NCBI RefSeq assembly: GCF_017305915.1
Contig: NZ_JAFKJN010000033.1
Coordinates: 1-64,000 of the forward strand
Direction: 5' to 3'
From: Reyranella sp.
Lineage (GTDB): Bacteria > Pseudomonadota > Alphaproteobacteria > Reyranellales > Reyranellaceae
DNA length: 64,000 nt
Translations under genes and position numbers: made by a program
In this document: positions 35,884 through 44,694 of the stretch, in pieces
How the letters are laid out: every line of letters begins with the position of its first letter
Position numbering within the stretch: position 1 is the first letter of the stretch
The notes under the pieces: generated by a model
What the model saw: only the letters and a program-made list of their open reading frames with translations
What the model was told of the DNA's origin: nothing
Database searches by the model: none

Positions 35884-35886
35884 CCG

Positions 35887-37008
35887 TCAGTCGAGCGTCA
35901 CCTTGTAGCGGCTGACCGCCAGCGCCGAGACGACCAGCAAGATGGCGGTCAGCGCCAGCAGCTGGCCGGAGATGTCGCCGAACGCCGCGCCCTTCAGCAT
36001 CAGCCCGCGGACCAGGCGCATGAAGTGGGTCGCGGGCAGGCCTTCGCCGATCCATTGCGCCCAGTTCGGCATGCCGCGGAACGGGAACATGAAGCCCGAC
36101 AGCAGGATCGACGGCAGCAGGATGAACACCGAGGCCTGCATCGCCTGAAGCTGGTTCTGGGTCACCGTCGAGATGGTGAAGCCGATCGCGAGATTGACGG
36201 TGATGAACAGTGCCGTGCCGAGGCAGAGCAGCGCGACGCTGCCCTCTGTCACGACGTCGAACAGCACGCGGCTGATCAGCAGGATCACCGCGACCTGCAC
36301 CGAGCCGATGGCGATGTACGGCAATATCTTGCCGATCATCACCTCGAGCGGCCGCACCGGCATGGCCAGCAGGTTCTCCATGGTGCCGCGCTCGCGCTCG
36401 CGGGTGACGGCTAATGCGGTCATCATCACCATGGTCATGGTCAGGATCACCGCCAGCAGGCCGGGCACGATGTTGAGCCGCGCCTTGCCCTCGGGGTTGT
36501 AGCGCCGCTGCAGCACCAGCTCGACGCCGCCCGCCTTGGGGTTGCGGTCGGCGAGCGGGCCGATCAGGTCGCGGCGCAGCGCCTGCTCGATCGCGGGCTG
36601 GGCGGCGGCCAGCGGGTTGGCGGCGGCCAGCGGATCGGTGGCGTCGGCGTCGATCAGCACCTGGGCGCGCTCGCCGCGCACCAGCCGGCGCGTGAAGTCG
36701 GACGGGATGGTGACGACGAACTGCACCTTGCCCTGCTGCAGCAGCGCGTTGGCTTCGGCCTCCGAGCGCGGCCGCTCGGTGAACTTCATGTAGCCGGTGC
36801 TGCTCAGTGCCGAGACGATGGTGCGCGTGACGGTCGTGTCGTCGGCCGAGATCACGGCGGTCGGCAGGTTGTGCGGATCGGTGTCGATGGCGTAGCCGAA
36901 CAGCAGCAGCTGCATGATCGGCACGCCGAACATCATGGCGAAGGTCAGCCGGTCGCGGCGGAGCTGCTGGATCTCCTTGACGATGATGGCGAGGAGGCGC
37001 TGCCACAT
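35887..37008 (-). CDS. ABC-2 type efflux permease
   Basis: A 373-aa membrane protein of the YhhJ/YbhR group: one N-terminal helix, a large periplasmic domain (about 45-170) and five C-terminal helices with the ABC-2 motif TRERERGTMENLLAMPVRPLEVMIGKI. Last gene of the TetR-HlyD-ATPase-permease unit, 3 bases after the ATPase. Exports drugs or toxic small molecules by family; substrate unknown. Confidence 0.92.
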   Translation of the reverse strand: MWQRLLAIIVKEIQQLRRDRLTFAMMFGVPIMQLLLFGYAIDTDPHNLPTAVISADDTTVTRTIVSALSSTGYMKFTERPRSEAEANALLQQGKVQFVVTIPSDFTRRLVRGERAQVLIDADATDPLAAANPLAAAQPAIEQALRRDLIGPLADRNPKAGGVELVLQRRYNPEGKARLNIVPGLLAVILTMTMVMMTALAVTRERERGTMENLLAMPVRPLEVMIGKILPYIAIGSVQVAVILLISRVLFDVVTEGSVALLCLGTALFITVNLAIGFTISTVTQNQLQAMQASVFILLPSILLSGFMFPFRGMPNWAQWIGEGLPATHFMRLVRGLMLKGAAFGDISGQLLALTAILLVVSALAVSRYKVTLD

Positions 37009-37011
37009 GGA

Positions 37012-37938
37012 TCAGCCGTCGAGCGCGTTGTCGCGCGCCCGTCCCATCAGATGGATGAACACGTCCTCGAGCGTCGGCTCGGCCTCTTCCCACTTGAGGC
37101 TGTCCTCGTGCCGGAACGGCTCGATCGTCCGCACCAGTGCCTCGCGATCGGGGCCACAGACATGAAGCGCTGTGCCGAACGCCGCCGCGGCCGTGACGCC
37201 CTCCGCGTCGCGCAGCTTGGGCGCGAGGCGGTCGGCGCCGGGACCGCGGGCGATGAAGGCGGCGAGGCCGGACTGCTCGATGATCTCTGCCGCGGTGCCG
37301 CGCGCCATCAGCTCGCCATAGGCGATGTAGGCGATCTCGTGACAGCGCTCGGCCTCGTCCATGTAGTGGGTCGAGACCAGCACGGTGATCCCCTCGGCGG
37401 CATAGGAGTGGATCTCGTCCCAGAAGGCGCGGCGCGCCTTGGGGTCGACGCCAGCGGTCGGCTCGTCGAGCAGCAGCAGCTTGGGCTCGTGCAGCACGCA
37501 GGCCGCCAGCGCCAGCCGCTGCTTCCAGCCGCCCGACAGCGCGCCGGCGAGCTGCTTCTGCCGCGTCGCCAGCCCCAGCCGCTCGAGCGATCTGTCGACG
37601 CGGTTCTTGAGATGGTCGAGGCGGTAGACCCGGCCGACGAATTCGAGGTTCTCGCGGATGGTGAGATCCTCGTAGAGGCCGAAGCGCTGGGTCATGTAGC
37701 CGGCCTGCCGCTTGATCGCGTCGCGGTCGCGCACGAGATCGTGGCCGAGGCAAGTCCCGCCGCCTTCGTCGGGCGTCAGCAGCCCGCAGATCAGGCGCAA
37801 GGTCGTGGTCTTGCCCGAGCCGTTGGGGCCGAGAAAGCCGCAGATGCGGCCCTGCTCGATCGCGAGGCTCACATGGTCGACGACGGTGCGCCGGCCGTAG
37901 CGCTTGACGAGATCGTGGACATCGATGGCAAGGGCCAT
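37012..37938 (-). CDS. Efflux ABC transporter ATPase
   Basis: A 308-aa ATPase: Walker A GPNGSGKTT, signature LSGGWKQRLALA, Walker B LLLLDEPTAGVD, switch VSTHYMDEAERC. The C-terminal extension (about 220-308) is that of drug/antibiotic exporters. Sits between the HlyD-type adaptor and the permease with 3- to 4-base gaps. Confidence 0.93.
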   Translation of the reverse strand: MALAIDVHDLVKRYGRRTVVDHVSLAIEQGRICGFLGPNGSGKTTTLRLICGLLTPDEGGGTCLGHDLVRDRDAIKRQAGYMTQRFGLYEDLTIRENLEFVGRVYRLDHLKNRVDRSLERLGLATRQKQLAGALSGGWKQRLALAACVLHEPKLLLLDEPTAGVDPKARRAFWDEIHSYAAEGITVLVSTHYMDEAERCHEIAYIAYGELMARGTAAEIIEQSGLAAFIARGPGADRLAPKLRDAEGVTAAAAFGTALHVCGPDREALVRTIEPFRHEDSLKWEEAEPTLEDVFIHLMGRARDNALDG

Positions 37939-37942
37939 GATC

Positions 37943-38938
37943 TCACCTCGTCACCGGCGCCACGGTGATCGGCAGGCCTGGCGACAGCCGGGTGCCGGTC
38001 GGATCCGGCCGCGCCTCGATCAGGAAGACGAGCTTGGTGCGCGCCGTCTGGGAATAGATCACCGGCGGCGTGAACTCTGTGCGCGGCGAGATGTAGATGA
38101 TGCGCGCCTTGAGGTCGGGCGGGCAGGAATCGCAGGTGAAGCTCACGGTCTGGCCCATCTGCAACAGCGCCACGTCCTCCTGCGGCACGAAGAAGCGCAG
38201 CTTCAGCCGGAACGGCGGCAGCAGCGACACCACCGGCGCGCCGGCCGGCACCCATTCGCCAACGTTGAAGAAGGTGTTCTCGATCAGCCCGTCCTCGGGC
38301 GCACCGGGCATCAGGTCGTCGAGCCGCTTCCTGGCCTGGTCGAGCGCCGCCTGGTCCTGGTCGGCCTGCGCCTTGGCGGCGGCGATCTCGTCGGGCCGCG
38401 CGGCCAGCTCGTTCACTTTCTCCTGCGCGATCAGCGAGGACTGGCGCATGCGGAGCTGCCGCAGCGTCGAGTCGGCGTTCTCGTAGTCCTTGCGCGTGCC
38501 GACGCCCTTGGCCAGCAGCTCGCTCTGGCGCTTGTACTCGATCTCGGCCATGGCGAGCGCAGCCTCGGTCTCGCGGCGCTGGGCGGTCGTGATCTCCTTC
38601 TCCTCCGGCCGCTTGCCCTTCAGCAGGTTCTCGTAGCGCGCCCTCGCTTCGGCGAGCGCGCCCTCGGCGCGCGCGACCTCGGCCTGCGCCACCACCGGAT
38701 CGATGACGAACAGCCGGTCGCCCTTCCTGACCTGCACGCCGCGATCGACCGGCCGCTGCACCAGCCGGCCGGACACCGGCGGCGCGATCAGGCTGGTCTC
38801 ACCCTCGACATAGCCGAGATAGCGGTCGCTTCCGGTGCTGAAGCCCAGCGCCGCCATCAACGGCGCGCGCCAGAACAGGCCCGCGGCGGTGGCCGCGAAG
38901 ATCACGGCGACGACGATCAGGAGGGCACGGCGCTTCAT
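37943..38938 (-). CDS. HlyD-family membrane fusion protein
   Basis: A 331-aa adaptor with one N-terminal membrane helix (ALLIVVAVIFAATAAGLFW), a biotinyl-lipoyl half (GYVEGETSLIAPPVSGRLVQRPV), a long coiled coil (about 80-200) and a closing beta barrel. It links the inner-membrane ABC exporter to the outer side of the envelope. Overlaps the TetR gene by four bases, so both start from one transcript. Confidence 0.92.
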   Translation of the reverse strand: MKRRALLIVVAVIFAATAAGLFWRAPLMAALGFSTGSDRYLGYVEGETSLIAPPVSGRLVQRPVDRGVQVRKGDRLFVIDPVVAQAEVARAEGALAEARARYENLLKGKRPEEKEITTAQRRETEAALAMAEIEYKRQSELLAKGVGTRKDYENADSTLRQLRMRQSSLIAQEKVNELAARPDEIAAAKAQADQDQAALDQARKRLDDLMPGAPEDGLIENTFFNVGEWVPAGAPVVSLLPPFRLKLRFFVPQEDVALLQMGQTVSFTCDSCPPDLKARIIYISPRTEFTPPVIYSQTARTKLVFLIEARPDPTGTRLSPGLPITVAPVTR

Positions 38939-39552
38939 GACGGCCTCAACGCGTGCAGCATCAGGTTGGCGTGGTGGCGGGCGAGGGCGCGGGCATCGAG
39001 CTTTTCGGCGCCGATCGGCTCGAACACCGTCTTCCAGATGATGCTGAGCAGCATCGGCCCGATCAGCGAGCGCACGGTCAGCATCGGATCGACAGGGCGG
39101 AACTCGCCGCTCGCCACGCCGCGGGCGATCAGCCCCTCGAAGATCGGGATGCCCCGGCCGATCACCTCTTTCAGATAGAAACGCCCGATGTCGGGGAAGG
39201 CGCGCGATTCGGCGATCACCACCTTGGCGATCGAGGGCATCGGCGTGTCCTCGACGCGGCTTGCCATGAAATCGAGGATGCGCGGGATCAGCTCGGCGAC
39301 CGGACCCTGATGTGCCCTGGTCAGCGCCTCGACGGTCAGCAGGTTGCTGCCGATGGCCTGGCGGATGACTCCCTGGAACAACGCCATCTTGTCCTCGAAG
39401 TAGAGGTAGATCGCCGCCTTGCTGAGGCCCGCGCGCGCCGCGACGTCGTCGAGCCGCGTCGCCGCGAAGCCCTTCTCCACGAACAGCTCCAGCGCAGCCT
39501 CGACGATCTCGTTCGGCCGTTCGGCAGGGGCGCGGCGCTGCTTCTTCACCAT
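38935..39552 (-). CDS. TetR/AcrR-family regulator
   Basis: A 205-aa repressor with the N-terminal helix-turn-helix FAATRLDDVAARAGLSKAAIYLYFEDK. It heads the efflux operon and should repress it until the exported compound binds its C-terminal domain. A palindrome at 39558-39581, right before the start, is the likely operator. Confidence 0.93.
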   Translation of the reverse strand: MVKKQRRAPAERPNEIVEAALELFVEKGFAATRLDDVAARAGLSKAAIYLYFEDKMALFQGVIRQAIGSNLLTVEALTRAHQGPVAELIPRILDFMASRVEDTPMPSIAKVVIAESRAFPDIGRFYLKEVIGRGIPIFEGLIARGVASGEFRPVDPMLTVRSLIGPMLLSIIWKTVFEPIGAEKLDARALARHHANLMLHALRPS

Positions 39553-39557
39553 CCTAT

Positions 39558-39581
39558 AACTTACTTACCAGTCAGTTAGTT
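39558..39581. promoter_or_regulatory. Probable TetR operator
   Basis: The stretch between the TetR start and the divergent Bug gene reads AACTTACTTACC followed by AGTCAGTTAGTT, an imperfect inverted repeat of ACTnACT/AGTnAGT type common to AcrR-like regulators. It begins 6 bases from the TetR start codon, as expected for autorepression. Confidence 0.6.
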
Positions 39582-39649
39582 GCGAAGCAAGCCATGGCGC
39601 AGAACGTGCGCAAGTATCTCTTCCGGTTGGATTTTCGGGGAGGCGTAGC

Positions 39650-40612
39650 GTGCGGATTTTCGGCTTAGTCGCGTTGGCTGTTGTTTTGGCGGCGGGCGGG
39701 CCGGCGGCGGGCCAGGAGGCTTACCCGACGCGGCCGATCCGCTGGGTCGTGCCGTTCCCGCCCGGCGGGCCGACCGACACGCTGTCGCGCATCCTGGCCT
39801 CCAAACTGGGCGATGTCTGGAAGCCCGGCATCGTCATCGAGAACAAGGGCGGCGCGGCGGGCGCCATCGGCGTCGACTTCGCGGCCAAGTCGGCGCCGGA
39901 CGGCTACACCATCCAGCTCGGCACCCAGAGCACCAACGGCTCCAACAAGATCTTCTATCCCAACCTGCCGTACGACCCGATCGCCGACTTCGAGGCGCTG
40001 ACGCTCTTGGGGACCGCCTGCATGGCGCTGACGATCCCCAACAGCGTGCCGGCCGGCACGGCGCAGGAGCTGGTCGACTGGGTCAAGAGGCAGGACGGCG
40101 TCTCCTATGCGGCGGCCACCGGCTCGAGCCAGCACATCGCGGCCGAGCTGCTGGTCAAGCGCGCCGGCCTCAAGGCGACGCTCGTGCCCTATCGCGGCAG
40201 CGCGCAGGCGCAGCCCGACCTGATGGCCGGCCGGATCGCCTTCATGTTCGACAATCTGCCGTCGGCCCTGCCGCAGGCCCGCGCCGGCAAGGTCAAGGTG
40301 CTGGCGCAAACCTGCGCCACGCGCTCGCCCTCGGCGCCGGACCTGCCGACGATGGTCGAGGCGGGCTTCGCCGATTTCGTCGTCGATGGCTGGTACGGCA
40401 TGTTCGCCCCGGCCAGGACGCCCAAGCCGATCGTCGACAAGCTGTCGGCCGACATCAACAAGGCGCTGAAGGACCCCGATTCGCTCGAGAAGTGGAAGAC
40501 GCTGGGCTTCGATCCGATCGGCACGACGCCCGCGGAGTTCGCCAAGCGCCAGAAGGACGACCTTGCCTACTGGAAGAAGATGATCGACTACACCGGCGTG
40601 AAGGTGGAGTAG
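39650..40612 (+). CDS. Bug-family (TctC-like) solute-binding protein
   Basis: A 320-aa periplasmic receptor: signal peptide (MRIFGLVALAVVLAAGGPAAG), then YPTRPIRWVVPFPPGGPTDTLSRI, the Bug signature, and APDGYTIQLGT. GTG start at 39650 with GGGGAGG upstream. No transporter membrane genes are adjacent, so it is an orphan receptor like many Bug proteins. Ligand is probably a carboxylate. Confidence 0.88.
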   Translation: MRIFGLVALAVVLAAGGPAAGQEAYPTRPIRWVVPFPPGGPTDTLSRILASKLGDVWKPGIVIENKGGAAGAIGVDFAAKSAPDGYTIQLGTQSTNGSNKIFYPNLPYDPIADFEALTLLGTACMALTIPNSVPAGTAQELVDWVKRQDGVSYAAATGSSQHIAAELLVKRAGLKATLVPYRGSAQAQPDLMAGRIAFMFDNLPSALPQARAGKVKVLAQTCATRSPSAPDLPTMVEAGFADFVVDGWYGMFAPARTPKPIVDKLSADINKALKDPDSLEKWKTLGFDPIGTTPAEFAKRQKDDLAYWKKMIDYTGVKVE

Positions 40613-40711
40613 ACGCGACGCGTCAGGGCCGCCGCAGCGGCACCGCTAGGTAGCAGCCGGACTCCTTGGGGAAGTCGACCGAAACGCATTGCAGGCCTTG
40701 CGGCAGTCCGG

Positions 40712-42196
40712 CTACGGACCGCTCAGATCGATCCAGACTTCGATGGTGCCGGCGGCGGGCTTGGTCGGGAAATTGAAGAGCTCGCGCACCGGCAGATCCT
40801 TGCCGTTGTTGAAGGTCTTGAGCGTCGAGCCGACCAGCTTCGCCATCGGCAGGTCCGCCGCCTGGAAGATGCGAACCTCTGCCAGCTGCCTGGTGCTGTC
40901 GAGCTTCTGCGCTTGCGGCACCTCGAAGCCCAGGTCGCCGAGATCGGTACGCAGGCTCTGCACCTTCGCCGAATCGCCGAAATACTGAACATAGACCCGG
41001 GTGCAAAATTCCTGCGGGGCCTTCACCGGCGCGAAGTACTGGTCGGACCCGGTCGGAGACCGATGCGCTTCCGGCTTCCCGGTGAGGACCAGTGTCGCGC
41101 CGCCGGGAACCAGCCCGATCTGCGGTGCCATCAGATAGGCCGCCGAGGGCATGCCGTTGCGCAGGCGGATGTTGGCGTTGTCGTTGACCTTGATGGTTTC
41201 GTTGCCCTGCAGGCTCGCCAGGGGAGCGGCGCCGGCGATGAGCCTCTGAGTGTCGTTGCCCAGCCAGAGCACGCCGTCGCAGGTACCGACGCTGGGCGGT
41301 GTGCGCTGGATCACCTGCTGCGGCGGGCTCTGGACGATGTTGCCGGACGAAGTGGGGTTTATCGCCTGCGTGGATTTGACGGCCAGATTGTCGAGCTCGG
41401 CCGACTGAGCGTCGCCAATACGCTGAAGCAGCTTCTTGAGCGGTCCCAGGGAATTTTCGCCCCCGGCATTCAACGCCTCGATGGCGGCCCGCGCCTCGTT
41501 GCGGGTGGCCGCGCTTTCGCGGCTGTTGGCGACGCTCATCGTCTGGAACGCGGTTTCCCGGTCCTTGAGAGCGACCCGCCGTTCCTCGGACAGGCCGCGA
41601 TAGTAAAAGGCCACGACGGTCGCGGCGATTGCGATCGCTCCGAGCAGCAGGATGTAAAACGAGGCGGCAGCGATCGTCTGGCGACGCACCCTCTTGCGGC
41701 TGGCCTCGATGAATTGGTCGATCTCGGGATCCACGCCGGTCAGGGTGGCGGCTTCCTTCAGCGCATCGCCGTTCAATAGATATCCGACGTCGCGGCCCGA
41801 TATTCGCCATTGCCGTGCCAGGGCACCGATGCGGATGGCGGCGCGCGTCTCAGGGGTCGCCTCGATCTGCTCGGCGCCGATCGGCGCGGTGAGCAAGGCG
41901 CCCTTCTCGGGCTGTGCAGGCGCCGTGCCGGTGTAGGGCAGCAACGCCGGAAGCTCGCCGCGCGGCCGCTCCCCGCGGTTGACGGCCTCGGCCGTCCAGA
42001 AATACAGCATCTTGCGCAGGGCTTCGCGGTCGCGGCCCGGCGCCACGTCGCGGCCGGCATCGATCAGGTCGCGGACAAACGATTCGCACTCCTGGCCCGA
42101 TGCCTTCTTCAGCGGGTCGGCCATCAAGGCAAGATGGTGTTGGCGCAATTGGGAGAGGCCGACGGCGGGCGAGGCGCCGGGAGCAGCTTCGGTCAT
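40712..42196 (-). CDS. Membrane protein of the protease/nuclease operon
   Basis: A 494-aa protein: an N-terminal helical region with R.AL..ML.FW (residues 55-67) resembling segments of NTPase-less STAND-associated proteins, then ARQWRISGRDVGYLLNG and FIEASRKRVRRQ (127-172) just before a single membrane helix (about 177-199). The outer part has a short coiled coil (200-270) and ends in a LytR_C/SPOR-like alpha-beta domain (VYVQYFGDS to STLKTFNNG, about 395-470). The ATG at 42196 overlaps the previous stop by ATGA. It would anchor the system to the membrane; function unproven. A protein-like frame follows the stop (see findings). Confidence 0.75.
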   Translation of the reverse strand: MTEAAPGASPAVGLSQLRQHHLALMADPLKKASGQECESFVRDLIDAGRDVAPGRDREALRKMLYFWTAEAVNRGERPRGELPALLPYTGTAPAQPEKGALLTAPIGAEQIEATPETRAAIRIGALARQWRISGRDVGYLLNGDALKEAATLTGVDPEIDQFIEASRKRVRRQTIAAASFYILLLGAIAIAATVVAFYYRGLSEERRVALKDRETAFQTMSVANSRESAATRNEARAAIEALNAGGENSLGPLKKLLQRIGDAQSAELDNLAVKSTQAINPTSSGNIVQSPPQQVIQRTPPSVGTCDGVLWLGNDTQRLIAGAAPLASLQGNETIKVNDNANIRLRNGMPSAAYLMAPQIGLVPGGATLVLTGKPEAHRSPTGSDQYFAPVKAPQEFCTRVYVQYFGDSAKVQSLRTDLGDLGFEVPQAQKLDSTRQLAEVRIFQAADLPMAKLVGSTLKTFNNGKDLPVRELFNFPTKPAAGTIEVWIDLSGP

Positions 42197-43575
42197 GGCG
42201 GACACGCGCAGTTTTGGGGAACGCGGGTGCGGATGGTCTTCAGGGCATCGCGCATCGGCAGAAGGCTCGCGAACAACAGCTTCAACGTCTGGTCCACGGC
42301 GAGAAAGTGCACCCGCGTCTTGAGGCGGAACTCGGTGAAGGCGGTGACGATCTCACCGAAGCGTTCCGTCGGGGAGGGCCCCGAGGGCGCGGGGGTGTCC
42401 AGCGTCGGCAACGCCGCCTCATAGAGGACCATCGCGCCGTTGAGAGCGGCGTCCATGAACGGCGCGCCCCCTTCCGGGGCGTCGACGAGGGTCCGCAGGG
42501 TTTGCCGGACGCCACGCCAGACGCGGGACAAATCGTTGAGGAAACCGGGCCCTGGATTGGCGAGGATCCGCGCCATCTCGGCGATGCGGATGTCGGTGAC
42601 CTGCCACAACGCATGCTCCAGGATGTTGGCGCGCATCGCTTCGGTGACCCGATCGAGGCTTTCTGCCGCCTGCTGCATTTTCCCATCCAGCGGCAGGCCC
42701 GGGCCGATCGCCGATTCGAGCAGGCCCCGGAGCTGCTTTATGGGAAGTTCCCGCGAGAGCCCGAAGATGCAGCCGTCGATCCGCGGCGGCTCTTCCGTCA
42801 CGAGCAGCCGGAGCTCGGCGAGCGCGAACGCCTGCTGGTCGGCATCGCTCGACCCCAGCGCGGATGCCGCGTGGATCGCGATCTCCAGGCAATGCCGGCA
42901 GATGTCGTTGGCCTCCTCGGGGACCCGGCCCTGGACGTCGTTGGCCGTCCGGCGAATCGTTTCGACGATCGCCTTCAGCGACGCCAGGGGCAGGGTGGGC
43001 TCGCTCGGCGCCTCGCCCTCGTCCAGCCAGTCGGCCCCCTGGACCTGAAGGATATGCAGGCTGTCGTGCAGTCTCTTCAGCGCCTCGAACTGGTCGAGGG
43101 CGATGACGATCCTGTCGATCTCTCCGGTCTGCGCCGGATTGCGATGGTCGCGCACGAAGGTGCAGGTTTGCCCGTTCTGGCACGTGCCGGCCTGCGGATT
43201 GACCGCCAGCCCGCCCGACAGCTCATTCAGCGCCTGGACGACGACCGTGACATGCGGCGTCTTCTCGAGCGCGGGGCGGACCAGCGCGCGCGCCCGCTCG
43301 ACGATGGTGGCCCTGAACTTCTCGTCCTGCCACTTGTGCTCGACGACCCGTGAGAGGAAGGGAAGCAGCGTCCCCTCGCGCTTGATCTCCCCGAGGCACG
43401 TGTCGGTCACCACGACCATCGTGCACTCGCCAGCCCTGGCAGGAAGATAGCCGGCGCAGTCGCCGTGACCTGTATAGCGGTCCAGCACGGCGGTGAAATC
43501 TTCGAGCTTGAAGGTGCCCGCGATCGCCTTGCCGATGGCGTCGAGTTGCTGCGGAGTCAACAGGGTGCCGGACAT
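42193..43575 (-). CDS. Helical protein with predicted effector-associated (EAD1-like) N-terminus
   Basis: A 460-aa protein. Residues 5-95 (LLTPQQLDAIGKAIAGTFKLEDFTAV...) have the pattern of effector-associated domain 1: short amphipathic helices with conserved Leu, as also seen in the next protease. The rest is all-helical with a small Cys pair (TCQNGQTC, about 129-136) and no catalytic motif that I recognise. It follows the protease gene by 9 bases. EAD domains recruit partners by homotypic contact, so it may link protease and membrane protein. The domain call is from pattern, not a search. Confidence 0.65.
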   Translation of the reverse strand: MSGTLLTPQQLDAIGKAIAGTFKLEDFTAVLDRYTGHGDCAGYLPARAGECTMVVVTDTCLGEIKREGTLLPFLSRVVEHKWQDEKFRATIVERARALVRPALEKTPHVTVVVQALNELSGGLAVNPQAGTCQNGQTCTFVRDHRNPAQTGEIDRIVIALDQFEALKRLHDSLHILQVQGADWLDEGEAPSEPTLPLASLKAIVETIRRTANDVQGRVPEEANDICRHCLEIAIHAASALGSSDADQQAFALAELRLLVTEEPPRIDGCIFGLSRELPIKQLRGLLESAIGPGLPLDGKMQQAAESLDRVTEAMRANILEHALWQVTDIRIAEMARILANPGPGFLNDLSRVWRGVRQTLRTLVDAPEGGAPFMDAALNGAMVLYEAALPTLDTPAPSGPSPTERFGEIVTAFTEFRLKTRVHFLAVDQTLKLLFASLLPMRDALKTIRTRVPQNCACPP

Positions 43576-43584
43576 GGGCGGGCC

Positions 43585-44694
43585 TCAGGGCGGCAGGAGG
43601 GCAGCGTGGCCGCGGGCGACGATGCTGGCGTGGATCTGGCCGATCGGAATGCCTTGATTATAGGTCGGCGGCGGGCGCTTCGGATCGCCGAGATGATGCA
43701 GCGCCACGAGGTCGAGATCCATGTTGAAGCAGGGTGATCCGGACGAGCCCGGCGACGTGTTGGTCTCGTAGCGCAACCGCCGGCCGTCGTGCCGGTAGCC
43801 GATGACCGACGTCGTATCGATGGCGAACCGCACCGGATCGCCCATCGGATGCTGGACGATGATCAGGGCGTCGCCGGCCTGCACCGGAGGACCGGACAGG
43901 GCGATGAAGCCGCGGTCCGCCCCCGGGATCGGGTCGAGCTGGAGCAGGGCGTAGTCGAGCTCGGCCGCGCCCGGCGGCGGGTCGTCGGGCTGGGCCGTGC
44001 GTTCGGCGGGGCTGCACGGCAGCTCGTCGACGATCGATCGCACGGGCACGACGGTCCCGGCTTCGACGGTGTTGTTCGAGAGCCGCCGGAAGTCGAAGCG
44101 GCAGCCCAGTCTGTCGGTGGCGCCGAGCTTGCGCGCCTCCTCGACCACATGACAATTGGTCAGGACGGCATTCGCCCCGACCAGGAAGCCTGTCCCCAAG
44201 GCAGTGCCCGACAGCTCGATCCGGCACACCTGCTTGCGCACCTGCTCGATCCGGTCGATCCAGACCGTCAGATCGACGGACTTCAGGGCCGGCTTGATAT
44301 TCTTCTGCAGGCCGGGGCCCGCGCCGGCCTCGGCGGCCTGCGTCTTTCCCGCCTTCTGCAGCTGGAAGTCCAGCGGCGCCTGGCCGGCGTTGCCCGTCAC
44401 CGCCGGGCAGAACTGCGCAATGACGGCGCGGATGTCCTTGTTCAACGGCTTCTCGCGATAGACCACCGTCAGGAACCGCTCCGTGCTGCCGTCCTTCGAC
44501 AGCGTTTGCAGCAGGTTCAGGATCATCGTCCTGAGCGGATCGGGGCTGATCGGGCTGATATAGGCCTCGAACAGCTCGTCTCCGGTGGCGAGGTAGACCA
44601 TCCTCTTCAGCGCCGCCAGGTCCAGGGCCTTCGTCAAGGCCTTGGCGAGGGCAACCACCTGTTCGGCGGTCGACTGGGCGCCGGCGTCGTTCAC
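43585..44694 (-). CDS. EAD-like domain fused to trypsin-like serine protease
   Basis: A 369-aa cytoplasmic-looking protein (no signal peptide). Residues 8-97 form a predicted EAD1-like helical domain. Residues 150-369 are a trypsin-like protease with an intact triad: His182 (TNCHVV), Asp247 (ELDYALLQLD) and Ser318 (SPGSSGSP). The GTG start at 44694 overlaps the upstream stop (GTGA), so translation is coupled to the protease-nuclease gene. Such EAD-protease fusions are known from comparative genomics of bacterial conflict systems; a death-type protease released on infection is the likely role. Confidence 0.85.
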   Translation of the reverse strand: MNDAGAQSTAEQVVALAKALTKALDLAALKRMVYLATGDELFEAYISPISPDPLRTMILNLLQTLSKDGSTERFLTVVYREKPLNKDIRAVIAQFCPAVTGNAGQAPLDFQLQKAGKTQAAEAGAGPGLQKNIKPALKSVDLTVWIDRIEQVRKQVCRIELSGTALGTGFLVGANAVLTNCHVVEEARKLGATDRLGCRFDFRRLSNNTVEAGTVVPVRSIVDELPCSPAERTAQPDDPPPGAAELDYALLQLDPIPGADRGFIALSGPPVQAGDALIIVQHPMGDPVRFAIDTTSVIGYRHDGRRLRYETNTSPGSSGSPCFNMDLDLVALHHLGDPKRPPPTYNQGIPIGQIHASIVARGHAALLPP

